Notes: generated by a model from the sequence alone, not told the origin. A stretch of 34,449 nt of DNA from an uncultured Bacilli bacterium (GCA_947632495.1 CANRPL010000004.1:1-34449); one strand, 5' to 3'; positions 9,991 to 19,319 are shown, counted from the first letter of the stretch. A program made the numbers and translations.

Positions 9991-10530
9991 TTATTTTAAA
10001 CTATTAATTAGTTCACTATGATCTTCGATTGTAAATAAGTCTTTGTTCTTATATTTTTTAAGTTTAGCTATAATCATAGCCGGAAATGCTGAAATGATAT
10101 CATTATATTTTTTAGCGACATCATTATAATATTCCTTTAAAGCTAATATTTCAGATTCTGATGCGATAAGATCTATTTCAATTTTAGCATATTCATCGTT
10201 TTCTTTTAAAACAGCGTTATTTTCACCATAACTATGGAATTCATCAATGATAGTATAAATATTTTTATCAAGTTCAAAATTATCTAATTTTTGGGATTTG
10301 ATATCATCTAACGTCTTTAGAATTTCACCTTCTTGTTTTGTTATATTACGAATTATATCGACTGATTTATTTAGAAGATCAAAACGTTTTTGTAATGTTG
10401 CTTCAATGTTGGCTTCCGCTTCATTAATTCTAATAGCATTTTCCTTTATACTATCTTTTGTAACTGTCGCAAAGACTGTAATTCCACAGACAATAATGAA
10501 AATAACAAATATAATATAAAAAATAGTCAT
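9991..10530 (-). CDS. LemA-like membrane protein
   Basis: N-terminal TM, helical body, AKKYNDIISAFPAMIIAKL near C-terminus as in LemA family. Confidence 0.65.
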   Translation of the reverse strand: MTIFYIIFVIFIIVCGITVFATVTKDSIKENAIRINEAEANIEATLQKRFDLLNKSVDIIRNITKQEGEILKTLDDIKSQKLDNFELDKNIYTIIDEFHSYGENNAVLKENDEYAKIEIDLIASESEILALKEYYNDVAKKYNDIISAFPAMIIAKLKKYKNKDLFTIEDHSELINSLK

Positions 10531-10578
10531 CCTACCACCTATTATTAATTATAACAAAGAACTTTATTTTTTACAATC

Positions 10579-10890
10579 TTACTGAGCATTTGGATAGAAT
10601 GTATCACTAGTATTAATATTCTCGTCAAACTTTATATAATCGACATATATTAAAAGAAGTAAATACCAATTCCCTGTATTAGGATCACTTAAGATGATAT
10701 GATCTTTTCCTGACTGTTCAATTATACCTTTAAATACACGATCTTTCCAGTCGAGAGAATCAGCAAATGACATATATACTTCGACTTGTTTACCCCTATT
10801 TAAACGTAAGATATTTTCAATATATGATTGCTCATTAGTAGGAGCATTATATATAGGAATATTGGCGTAATTATTGTTTATAAAAATCAT
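10579..10890 (-). CDS. gerQ: Spore coat protein GerQ
   Basis: SYIENILRLNRGKQVEVYMSFADSLDWKDRVFKGIIEQSGKDHIILSDPNTGNWYLLLLIYVDYIKFDE closely follows the GerQ core. Confidence 0.93.
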   Translation of the reverse strand: MIFINNNYANIPIYNAPTNEQSYIENILRLNRGKQVEVYMSFADSLDWKDRVFKGIIEQSGKDHIILSDPNTGNWYLLLLIYVDYIKFDENINTSDTFYPNAQ

Positions 10891-10958
10891 CCTTTCTACC
10901 TAAATATATTAAAAAAAGAAAACTTTTATGATATAATTGTTATAATTGAAGGTGTAAT

Positions 10959-11981
10959 ATGAAAAAAGGATATAAGTTTTTTATCTTTCTCTATATTTTT
11001 ATGATAGGCTTTGTTTTACTAAACAGTGATAATTTAGCACAATATGCATCCGCACTTGAGTATGTTGCCTGTGGTAGCGCGAATGGTATTCCTAAACCTA
11101 TCCCTCAATTTATTACCATTGCTAACACTCTACTTACAGTGGGAGCACCATTAGTTTTGATTATTTTCGCTATTGTAACTTTAATTAAAGCGACAACTAG
11201 TGGTAATTCTGATAATGTCACTAAAGCTAAAGATAAGTTATTTAAAAAGTTCCTGATTGCTGGCGTTATTTTTCTTACTGGATCAATTGTTCAATTTGTA
11301 ATATCACGCGTAACGACAAATAGTAACGACTCTAAATCATTAACTGACTGTCTATCATGTTTCTTATACTATAATGGAACAGATGAAGGTGATAACTGTC
11401 AAAAATCTGATTCTGGTAACAATGTCACTGATGCAACTAATTCTAATGCCTATAGCAATTTAGCCGAACCTACAACATCAAATCGTAAGGGAAAGATCAC
11501 AGGTAGTTATGTACCTAGTAGAGGTAAGTTTAAGTGGCCGCTACCATCTCCTTACGGGGAAAATGCTGTTCATAATTCTAAATGGGGTTGTCGTATGCAC
11601 CCAATTCAGCATGTTTGTAAACCACATACTGGGGTTGATATTGGTGTCGATGCTGGTGTACCAATCTATGCTGCTGCTGATGGAACCGTTAATATTGCTG
11701 GATGGAGTGGTGGCTATGGTAATCTTGTTACGATAGATCATGGTGATGGTTATACCACTTACTATGCTCACCAATCTAAAGTTGCTGTTAAAAGCGGTGA
11801 TCGTGTTCGTGCTGGTCAATTAATTGGTTACGTAGGATCAACTGGTAACTCAACAGGCCCACACTTACATTTCGAAGTTAGACTTAATGGTAAATCAACA
11901 AACCCAATGGATTATTTCATTGTTAGTGCAGAAAAAGCAGCACCTACAATGGATAAAGGTTGTGAAGGATGCGGATTATAA
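10959..11981 (+). CDS. 'CGS-GIP' pilin-like N-terminal module fused to M23/LytM peptidase
   Basis: N-terminal ~180 aa parallels the 8734 gene; C-terminus has HTGVDIGVDAGVPIYAAADG, GYGNLVTIDHGDGYTTYYAH and HLHFE, so an intact LytM site. Confidence 0.9.
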   Translation: MKKGYKFFIFLYIFMIGFVLLNSDNLAQYASALEYVACGSANGIPKPIPQFITIANTLLTVGAPLVLIIFAIVTLIKATTSGNSDNVTKAKDKLFKKFLIAGVIFLTGSIVQFVISRVTTNSNDSKSLTDCLSCFLYYNGTDEGDNCQKSDSGNNVTDATNSNAYSNLAEPTTSNRKGKITGSYVPSRGKFKWPLPSPYGENAVHNSKWGCRMHPIQHVCKPHTGVDIGVDAGVPIYAAADGTVNIAGWSGGYGNLVTIDHGDGYTTYYAHQSKVAVKSGDRVRAGQLIGYVGSTGNSTGPHLHFEVRLNGKSTNPMDYFIVSAEKAAPTMDKGCEGCGL

Positions 11982-11994
11982 GTCAACAAGCAAA

Positions 11995-12023
11995 TTGACA
12001 AAATATCACCAATGTGATACTAT
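11995..12023 (+). promoter_or_regulatory. Promoter upstream of the U32 gene pair
   Basis: TTGACA (11995-12000), 17-nt spacer, TACTAT (12018-12023) with TGn extension. Confidence 0.6.
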
Positions 12024-12026
12024 TAG

Positions 12027-12053
12027 GTCGTCTTAAAAAAGACGACTTTTTTT
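12027..12053 (+). terminator. Terminator-like hairpin starting at the predicted +1 region of the downstream promoter
   Basis: GTCGTCTT-aaaa-AAGACGAC-TTTTTTT. Confidence 0.8.
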
Positions 12054-12069
12054 ATGTCAAGGAGGATAT

Positions 12070-12921
12070 ATGAATTTAGTTATTATTCCTAATGATAAAG
12101 AAAATATCAAAAATCTTGATGATTGCTATATCCTACTTGGTATAAAGGGGTATAGTGTTAATTTAATAAGTGTTGATATAAATGAATTAAAAGAGATTCC
12201 TTTTCCTAAAGATAAAATGTTTATTGCTTTAAATAAAAATTTTACTAATAGTGAATTAGAATCTTTAGAAAAGTTAATAATAATGCTAGATGAGATGGGT
12301 GTAGCAGGCCTTTTTTATTATGATGTTGCTGTTGTTAATATTGTTAATAGATTAAAATTAAAAATAAAGTTAATATGGTCAGCTGAACATTTAACGACTA
12401 ATTATTTTACGGTTAACTATTGGCATAAGCATAATGTTTGGGGTGCTTTTTTATCCAATGAAATAACAATGGAGGAAATCGAAGAAATCGCCGATAATAC
12501 ATCAAGTGCTTTATTTGTTCAATTATTTGGTTATATCCCAATGTATGTTTCTCGTCGTCATGCCATCAAAAATTATTTAAAATATTTTAACTTAAGTCCT
12601 AAAGGTAATGAATATAATCTTTATAAAGAAGGTAAAACATACCAGATTGTTGATAATGAAGAAGGTACAATGATCTATTCACCTTTTATCCTTAATGGCT
12701 TAAAAGAGAGTATCCAACTAAAAGATAAAATACCTTTTATTGTGATTAATGGCTATCGACTTGACAATGATCAGTTAAGTGAAGTAATAACATACTTTAA
12801 AAGAGTAAAAAGTAACAATATTGAAAAATTAAATACTACTTTACAGTCTCACTTTACTAATTTAGCATCGGGTTTTTTACATGAAGAAACGATATATAGG
12901 GTGAAAAAAAATGAAAAATAA
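12070..12921 (+). CDS. Peptidase U32-family, small subunit (YrrN/TrhP1-like)
   Basis: Paired immediately upstream of a full U32 protein; content such as WSAEHLTTNYFTVNYW and order matching Bacillus yrrN-yrrO. Confidence 0.6.
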   Translation: MNLVIIPNDKENIKNLDDCYILLGIKGYSVNLISVDINELKEIPFPKDKMFIALNKNFTNSELESLEKLIIMLDEMGVAGLFYYDVAVVNIVNRLKLKIKLIWSAEHLTTNYFTVNYWHKHNVWGAFLSNEITMEEIEEIADNTSSALFVQLFGYIPMYVSRRHAIKNYLKYFNLSPKGNEYNLYKEGKTYQIVDNEEGTMIYSPFILNGLKESIQLKDKIPFIVINGYRLDNDQLSEVITYFKRVKSNNIEKLNTTLQSHFTNLASGFLHEETIYRVKKNEK

Positions 12922-14119
12922 GCCAGAGTTATTAGCTCCAGCAGGAGATCTTGAACGTCTTAAAATAGCGTTACTATATGGTGCCGATGCGGTCTATTGT
13001 GGGGGACCAGGCTTTGGCCTACGTGCTAACGCTGTCAATTTTTCTTTTGAAGAGTTAAAAGAGGGTATTGATTTTGCTCATCAGTTAAATAAAAAAGTTT
13101 ATGTTACAATCAATATTGTTTTACACAATAAAGAAGCTAAAGAGTTACTTCCATATCTAAAAAAGATTGAGAGCCTTCATCCTGACGCTATTATTGTTAG
13201 TGATCCATATGTTATTGAGTTAGCTTTAAAAGAGACTAATCTAGAAGTTCATTTATCAACACAACAATCAACTCTAAATTATGAAAGCTGCGATTTCTTT
13301 TATCATGAAGGTGTAAAGCGCATTGTTTTAGCCCGTGAATGTTCTAAAGAAGATATTGCTGAAATAATTAGGCGTGTTCCTATTGAAATTGAGACATTCA
13401 TACATGGTGCGATGTGTGCTGCTTATAGTGGACGTTGTGTCTTATCTAATTTTTTGACTAATCGGGATGCTAATCGTGGCGGTTGTAGTCAAATATGCCG
13501 TTGGGATTTTAAATTATTAAGTGATGGTCAAGAAGTGGAAGCACCTAAAGATTTTACTTTATGCAGTAAAGATTTATCTTTACTAGAATATTTGCCTGAT
13601 ATGATAGATATGGGTATTACCTCTTTTAAATTAGAGGGAAGAATGCGTTCAATATACTATGTAGCGACGGTTGTTTCGGTTTACCGTAAAGTAATTGATG
13701 AATATTGTAACAATCCTGATAGTTATGAATATAATAAAGAATATGAAAGAGTATTAAGAAGGGTTGCCAATCGCGATTCCGTAGCGCAGTTTTTTAATGG
13801 GGTTAATGATGAAAGAGGAAGTTATTATAACGGAAGAGAGGAATTATCCAATCAAGATTTCTTGGGTTTAATATTAGATTATGATGCCCAAACTCATGTA
13901 GCAACTGTCGAACAACGTAACTATTTTAAAAAGGGTGATGTCGTTGAAATATTTGGCCCTAATCATCCTGTTTATACAATGACAATTGATAAAATATATG
14001 ATGAAAATAATGAGTTAATTGATGTGGTACGCCACCCACAACAGATTGTCAAACTTAATGTTTTAGCGGAAGTTAAACGTTATGATATGATCCGTTTTAA
14101 GATTGTTGACAAGCAATAA
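12911..14119 (+). CDS. Peptidase U32-family tRNA hydroxylation protein (YrrO/TrhP2-like)
   Basis: KPELLAPAGDLERLKIALLYGADAVYCGG, ETFIHGAMCAAYSGRCVLSNFLTNRDANRGGCSQICRW, FKLEGRMRS. Confidence 0.92.
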   Translation: MKNKPELLAPAGDLERLKIALLYGADAVYCGGPGFGLRANAVNFSFEELKEGIDFAHQLNKKVYVTINIVLHNKEAKELLPYLKKIESLHPDAIIVSDPYVIELALKETNLEVHLSTQQSTLNYESCDFFYHEGVKRIVLARECSKEDIAEIIRRVPIEIETFIHGAMCAAYSGRCVLSNFLTNRDANRGGCSQICRWDFKLLSDGQEVEAPKDFTLCSKDLSLLEYLPDMIDMGITSFKLEGRMRSIYYVATVVSVYRKVIDEYCNNPDSYEYNKEYERVLRRVANRDSVAQFFNGVNDERGSYYNGREELSNQDFLGLILDYDAQTHVATVEQRNYFKKGDVVEIFGPNHPVYTMTIDKIYDENNELIDVVRHPQQIVKLNVLAEVKRYDMIRFKIVDKQ

Positions 14120-14168
14120 AAAAAGTGGTAACATTTTATACAAATTTAGAAAGTTTAGGTGAATTACG

Positions 14169-14639
14169 ATGAAAAGCGAAAAAACAATATATCTAACTGA
14201 AGAAGGTTTAGAAGAAATCAAAAAGGAGCTTAATGTTCTAAAATTAGAAAAGAGACCAGAAATAATTACAGCCTTAAAAGAAGCCCGTGCTCAAGGTGAC
14301 TTATCTGAAAATGCTGAATATGATGCTGCTCGTAATGAACAAGCTATTGTAGAAGCTCGTATTCAAGAACTAGAAGCAATGGTTGAAAAGGCTACAATTA
14401 TTAAAGATATAAATACTGATGTTGTTTCTTTAGGTACTAAAGTAACAATTGAATATGTAGATGATCATGAGACAGAAGAGTATTCCATTGTTGGAAGTAA
14501 GGAAGCTGATCCATTTTCGAATAAGATATCTAATGAATCACCAATTGCTAAAGCAATTATGGGTTCTAAAGTAGGAGCTATAGTAAGTGTTGAAAGCCCT
14601 AATGGTACTTATGACGTCAAAATAGTTCAAATTGCATAG
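14169..14639 (+). CDS. greA: Transcription elongation factor GreA
   Basis: YLTEEGLEEIKKELNVLKLEKRPEI…ARAQGDLSENAEYDAARNEQAIVEARIQELE. Confidence 0.97.
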   Translation: MKSEKTIYLTEEGLEEIKKELNVLKLEKRPEIITALKEARAQGDLSENAEYDAARNEQAIVEARIQELEAMVEKATIIKDINTDVVSLGTKVTIEYVDDHETEEYSIVGSKEADPFSNKISNESPIAKAIMGSKVGAIVSVESPNGTYDVKIVQIA

Positions 14640-14661
14640 TGAGGATTACCTCACTTTTTTT
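14638..14661 (+). terminator. greA terminator
   Basis: AGTGAGG-atta-CCTCACT plus T run. Confidence 0.85.
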
Positions 14662-14662
14662 G

Positions 14663-14687
14663 TATAAAAAAAGATCTTAAGATCTTT
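14663..14687 (-). terminator. clpP terminator
   Basis: AAAGATCTTAAGATCTTT palindrome followed, on the minus strand, by a T run. Confidence 0.65.
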
Positions 14688-15258
14688 AACTAGTCAATAT
14701 TTTATCAATTAAACCATAATCGAGAGCTTCTTGCGCTGTCATAAAAAAATCTCTTTCCGTATCAACTTCAATAATTTTTTTATCTTTGCCCGTATTTAGC
14801 GCTAGAATGTCATTTAATTTTTGTCTTGTTTTTAATATATGTTCAGCGGCTATTTTTATTTCGGTAGCTTGTCCTTGAGCTCCACCTAATGGCTGATGAA
14901 TCATTATTTCACTATTAGGTAAACTATATCTTTTACCTTTAGTACCACTCGATAAAAGAAAGGCACCCATGCTAGCTGCCATACCAATACAAATAGTACA
15001 CACTTCACTTTTAATGAACTTGATTGTATCATATATGGCCATACCAGCAGTTACACTTCCACCCGGAGAATTTATATAAAGACTAATATCTTGATGATTG
15101 ATAGAATCTAAATATAAGAGTTCACTAATAATGATATTGGCATTACTATCGGTTATTTCATCACCTAAAAAAATGATTCGATCTTGCAGAAGACGGGAAT
15201 ATAAATCATAGACACGCTCACTATTATGTTTCTTTTCAATTACACTAGGAATAATCAA
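14686..15258 (-). CDS. clpP: ATP-dependent Clp protease proteolytic subunit
   Basis: [62 protein letters not shown]. Confidence 0.97.
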   Translation of the reverse strand: MIIPSVIEKKHNSERVYDLYSRLLQDRIIFLGDEITDSNANIIISELLYLDSINHQDISLYINSPGGSVTAGMAIYDTIKFIKSEVCTICIGMAASMGAFLLSSGTKGKRYSLPNSEIMIHQPLGGAQGQATEIKIAAEHILKTRQKLNDILALNTGKDKKIIEVDTERDFFMTAQEALDYGLIDKILTS

Positions 15259-15369
15259 AGTATCATCTCCTATAATTATAATAGGCAGACAATTCTTAAA
15301 TATGCAAAAAAGATAATGACAAATATGTTGTTTTTTGGTAAAATTAATATGAGAATAGAGGGATTAATC

Positions 15370-17040
15370 ATGGATAAACAGATACCAGTTACATATAAGG
15401 GTAAACAAAAGACAATTGTACCATTTGGAACGACATTAAAAAGTTTAAGTGAACAGTTTAAAGATGATTTAAAGTATGATATTTTAATTGCTAAAGTAGA
15501 TAATGATTTAGCCGAATTAAAAAATGTTGTTACACGTAGATGCAATGTTCAATTCTTCGATCGTACTACTACATTAGGACGCTGTGTATATGTTTCAAGC
15601 GCTTGCTTTATATTAGTTGTGGCAGCCCGTAAGGTATTAGGTAATAATGCGCGCGTCATTATTCACCACTCTTTAGATAATGGTGCTTATTGTCATATTG
15701 AAGGTTGTGAATTATCCGAAGAGACACTTAAACAAATTGAAGAAGAAATGTGGAAGATTGTCAAGGAAGATAAACAATTTGGTAAGATAAGTGTATCTAG
15801 GACAGACGCTATAAGATATTTTAAGAGCCGTGAGATTTATGATAAGGTCGATGTTTTAAAGTATGTATCCAATACTTATGTCAGTTTATATCAATTAGAC
15901 GGAATATACGATTATTATTATAGTAAGTTAGCCTATAGTACTGGGCAAATAAATGATTTCAAACTTACCTATATCGGTGGTGTTGAAAAGACGGGATTTG
16001 TTTTATCTATTCCTAGTTTAGAAGATCCAAGTCATACCACAGAATATAAAGAGCATGAAAAAATATCTGATGCTTTTATTGATTTGGAATATGCTAGCAT
16101 GGCTTGGGGGGTAAATCACGTATCGGATCTTAATAAGATTGTTTCTAATGCTGATGCTACTGATTTAATTATCAATTCCGAGGCCTATTATGATACGCAA
16201 TTACATAGAGCGGCTGATGAGATAGTTAAACGTCCACAAGTACGTTTAGTCTTACTAGCTGGACCATCTAGTAGTGGTAAGACAACGACATCCAAAAAAC
16301 TAATGGCCTATTTAAAAAGTCGTGGTCGCCGTGTTGTTCAAATATCTGTTGATAATTATTTCGTCAACAAGGTTGATACACCTAAAACGCCAGATGGCGA
16401 GTATGATTTTGAATCTTTATATGCGGTTGATTTAAAATTATTTAATGAACATCTTTCGAAATTAATGGCTGGTGAAGAAGTTGAAATGCCATATTATAAT
16501 TTCGTTACTGGCGAAAGAGAATATAAGAAAGACTTTATTAAACTAGAAGAAAATGATATAATGATAGTAGAAGGTATCCACGCTCTTAATGATGAGTTAA
16601 CAAGCGCTATTGATAGTAAGTATAAATATCATATCTATATTAGCCCACTTATACCTTTGAATATTGATAATCATAATTATATCCATACGACTGATATTCG
16701 TAAATTACGTCGTATAGTTCGTGATAGTAAGACTCGTGGAAGAGGAGCCTTATCGACACTTAATATGTGGTCATCAATAAGAAAAGGTGAAGCCAAAAAT
16801 ATTTATCCATATCAAGATCGAGCTGATATCGTTATTAATTCTTCATTAATCTATGAAGTAGGGGTTTTAAAAACTTATGTTGAACCATTACTATTTTGTG
16901 TTAATGAAGATGATGAGGTTTATTCTGAAGCTTTACGCTTGATTAATTTCTTAAGAAATTTTGTGGCAATACCTAGTGATGATGTTCCAATTGATTCAGT
17001 ATTAAGAGAATTTATTGGGGGAAGTTGTTTTGAAGATTAG
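15370..17040 (+). CDS. Nucleoside (uridine) kinase fused to N-terminal TGS/ThrRS-like domain
   Basis: TGS-like start, ThrRS editing-like HHSLDNGAYCHIE, kinase P-loop LLAGPSSSGKTTTSKKL; probable start ATG 15370 preceded by AGAGGGA. Confidence 0.88.
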   Translation: MDKQIPVTYKGKQKTIVPFGTTLKSLSEQFKDDLKYDILIAKVDNDLAELKNVVTRRCNVQFFDRTTTLGRCVYVSSACFILVVAARKVLGNNARVIIHHSLDNGAYCHIEGCELSEETLKQIEEEMWKIVKEDKQFGKISVSRTDAIRYFKSREIYDKVDVLKYVSNTYVSLYQLDGIYDYYYSKLAYSTGQINDFKLTYIGGVEKTGFVLSIPSLEDPSHTTEYKEHEKISDAFIDLEYASMAWGVNHVSDLNKIVSNADATDLIINSEAYYDTQLHRAADEIVKRPQVRLVLLAGPSSSGKTTTSKKLMAYLKSRGRRVVQISVDNYFVNKVDTPKTPDGEYDFESLYAVDLKLFNEHLSKLMAGEEVEMPYYNFVTGEREYKKDFIKLEENDIMIVEGIHALNDELTSAIDSKYKYHIYISPLIPLNIDNHNYIHTTDIRKLRRIVRDSKTRGRGALSTLNMWSSIRKGEAKNIYPYQDRADIVINSSLIYEVGVLKTYVEPLLFCVNEDDEVYSEALRLINFLRNFVAIPSDDVPIDSVLREFIGGSCFED

Positions 17041-17055
17041 AAAGAAGGAATGAAA

Positions 17056-18063
17056 ATGACAAAAGTCGCAATTAATGGTTTTGGTAGAATAGGAAGATTA
17101 GCTTTCCGTCAGATGTTTAATGCTGAGGGTTATGAAATTGTTGCTATTAACGATTTAACAAGCCCTGAGATGCTAGCACATCTTCTAAAGTATGATTCAG
17201 CTCAAAAAAGATATGAATTAGCTGATACAGTATCATCAGAAGAGGGAGCAATTATTGTTGCTGGTAAAAGAATCCCAGTATTCGCTAATGCTAATCCTGA
17301 AGAATTACCTTGGGGAGAATTAGATGTAGATGTTGTATTAGAATGTACAGGTTTCTTCTGCTCTAAAGAAAAATCTATGGCACATATTCGTGCTGGAGCT
17401 AAGAAGGTTATTATTTCAGCTCCTGCTGGTAATGATTTACCAACTATCGTATATGGTGTCAATGAAAATACTTTAACTAAAGAAGATACTATTATATCTG
17501 CTGCAAGTTGTACAACTAACTGTTTAGCACCTATGGCTTATGCTTTAAATAATTATGCTAATATCGTATCTGGTATTATGACAACTGTTCATGCTTATAC
17601 TGGTGATCAAATGATACTTGATGGACCACATCGTAAAGGTGATTTAAGAAGAGCTCGTGCTGGTGCTATCAATATTGTACCTAACTCAACTGGAGCAGCT
17701 AAAGCAATTGGTTTAGTAATTCCAGAATTAGATGGTAAATTAATCGGTGGAGCACAACGTGTTCCTGTACCAGATGGCTCTCTTACAATTTTAGATGCTG
17801 TCATTAATAAAGAAGTAACTAAAGAAGAAATTAATGCTATGATGAAATCATGCGTTAGTGCTTCATATGGTTACACAGAAGATCCAATTGTTTCAACTGA
17901 TATTATTGGTGATACTCATGGTTCAGTCTTTGATGCAACACAAACTAAAGTTATTAATTTAGGTGATGGTAAGAGCCTAGTTCAAGTTGTGTCTTGGTAT
18001 GATAATGAAAATTCATATACTAGTCAAATGGTAAGAACAGTTAAGTATATTGCTAATCTGTAA
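17056..18063 (+). CDS. gap: Glyceraldehyde-3-phosphate dehydrogenase
   Basis: [49 protein letters not shown]. Confidence 0.98.
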   Translation: MTKVAINGFGRIGRLAFRQMFNAEGYEIVAINDLTSPEMLAHLLKYDSAQKRYELADTVSSEEGAIIVAGKRIPVFANANPEELPWGELDVDVVLECTGFFCSKEKSMAHIRAGAKKVIISAPAGNDLPTIVYGVNENTLTKEDTIISAASCTTNCLAPMAYALNNYANIVSGIMTTVHAYTGDQMILDGPHRKGDLRRARAGAINIVPNSTGAAKAIGLVIPELDGKLIGGAQRVPVPDGSLTILDAVINKEVTKEEINAMMKSCVSASYGYTEDPIVSTDIIGDTHGSVFDATQTKVINLGDGKSLVQVVSWYDNENSYTSQMVRTVKYIANL

Positions 18064-18072
18064 ACCATAAAT

Positions 18073-18112
18073 AAAATGGAAGATATTTTATTGTATTTTC
18101 CATTTTTTTTTG
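18073..18112 (+). terminator. gap terminator
   Basis: AAAATGGAA … TTCCATTTT plus T run. Confidence 0.75.
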
Positions 18113-18144
18113 CTACAATTTTCATAAGGAATAGAGGTTTTGAT

Positions 18145-19116
18145 ATGCCTATAGTATTATTAATTTTGTCAATTGCGCCAGTTATTTTATTTGGTTATCT
18201 TATATATAGAAGAGATTTTGATAAAGAACCAACAGGAATTTTAGTAAAGCTTTTTATATGTGGAATTGGATCAACTTTTTTAACCTTATTTATTACGGGA
18301 CTTTTAGTTGGACTAGTACCATTTTTTGGGGAGGATACGGCTAATTTAAGTCTATTGGAACTAATACCTTATATTTTTATTGGTGTTGCGTTAATTGAGG
18401 AATTTTCAAAATGGATTTTTGTTTATAAACTAGAATATAATGATAATGAGTTTAATCATCTATATGATGGAATAGTCTATGCAGCTTTTGTTTCTTTAGG
18501 CTTTGCTTGTTTAGAGAATGTTTTATATGTTATGCAGTCAGGTGTCAGTACAGCTATTGCTCGTGCTTTCCTAGCAATTCCAGGCCATCTATGTGATGGT
18601 ATTATGATGGGTTATTATTTATCTTTAGCTAAATTGGCGCTTGTTAATCGTAATCCGTCTTTATCAAGAAAAAATATCTGTTTAAGTTTGCTTGTTCCGA
18701 TGTTAGCGCACGGTCTTTATGACTATTTACTTTTTGCCTCTGACATTACCGGTAATGAAATATTTGTTGTTATCTTTTTAGCCTTTGTAGCCTTCTTCTT
18801 TAGCTATGCAGCTAGAAAGGTTAAACAGTTATCAACTAATTACTTTAATTTAAATCCATATTATATAACTCAAAGACAACGTCAAAGTTATCAAAATAGT
18901 CAGTATAACCAATATAATCCATATTATAATCAAAATTATATGGGTTATAATAATCCATATTATGGTGGTCAATATCAAAATAATGGCTATCCATATTATC
19001 AACAACCAGTTAATCAAAATTATGGGGGTCAAGCTATAGCGACTACTAAATATTGCCCAAATTGTGGTCAAGAGGTTTCTGGTAACTTCTGTACTAATTG
19101 TGGGCATCAAGTTTAA
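18145..19116 (+). CDS. PrsW-family intramembrane metalloprotease with Tyr/Asn-rich linker and C-terminal zinc ribbon
   Basis: YRRDFDKEPTGILVKLF, ALIEEFSKWIFVY, ENVLYVMQSG, AHGLYDYLLF; tail YCPNCGQEVSGNFCTNCGHQV. Start ATG 18145. Confidence 0.88.
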   Translation: MPIVLLILSIAPVILFGYLIYRRDFDKEPTGILVKLFICGIGSTFLTLFITGLLVGLVPFFGEDTANLSLLELIPYIFIGVALIEEFSKWIFVYKLEYNDNEFNHLYDGIVYAAFVSLGFACLENVLYVMQSGVSTAIARAFLAIPGHLCDGIMMGYYLSLAKLALVNRNPSLSRKNICLSLLVPMLAHGLYDYLLFASDITGNEIFVVIFLAFVAFFFSYAARKVKQLSTNYFNLNPYYITQRQRQSYQNSQYNQYNPYYNQNYMGYNNPYYGGQYQNNGYPYYQQPVNQNYGGQAIATTKYCPNCGQEVSGNFCTNCGHQV

Positions 19117-19134
19117 ATAAATTGCATAAAGTGC

Positions 19135-19162
19135 TTGACATATAATAAAATTATGGTATAAT
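19135..19162 (+). promoter_or_regulatory. Promoter of infC-rpmI-rplT
   Basis: TTGACA (19135-19140), 16-nt spacer, TGG-TATAAT (19157-19162). Confidence 0.8.
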
Positions 19163-19168
19163 CTATGT

Positions 19169-19306
19169 CGTAGTGAAAAAAAGGAAAGCGATGTGTCCAC
19201 ATCCACCTGATTGTTTAAACAATAGGTTAAAGCCATAATAGAAATATATTAGGTTTTAAAGTGGATACTCTTGTATGCACTTTTTTCATGGTATAAGATT
19301 TGATTT
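19169..19306 (+). ncRNA. Putative L20-type leader/attenuator of the infC operon
   Basis: Long 5' leader with terminator AAAGTG-g-ATAC-tctt-GTAT-g-CACTTTTTT (19258-19286) and upstream ATCCAC (19201-19206) complementary to GTGGAT (19261-19266). Confidence 0.65.
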
Positions 19307-19319
19307 GGAGGTGTTTGTT

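Noticed and set aside
11509-11819. ORFs at 11509-11736 (+) and 11541-11819 (-)
   Set aside because: Alternative frames of the LytM domain, whose own frame has all catalytic motifs.
15226-15369. N-terminal extension of the uridine kinase ORF
   Set aside because: Overlaps the divergent clpP start and intergenic region; homologous sequence begins near MDKQIPVTYKGKQ at 15370.
17202-17804. Two minus-strand ORFs inside gap
   Set aside because: Antisense of a highly conserved coding gene; no independent support.
18076-18144. Upstream extension of the PrsW ORF to ATG 18076
   Set aside because: The extension is the gap terminator and the promoter region; ATG 18145 has a better context (AGAGG upstream).
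18898-19020. Tandem DNA repeat in the PrsW linker (TATAATCCATATTAT-like units)
   Set aside because: Explained by coding for a Tyr/Asn/Gln-rich linker; units are irregular.
18850-19236. Minus-strand 128-aa ORF
   Set aside because: Antisense of the Tyr/Asn-rich PrsW linker; Ile/Thr-rich artefact, and it runs into the infC promoter region.
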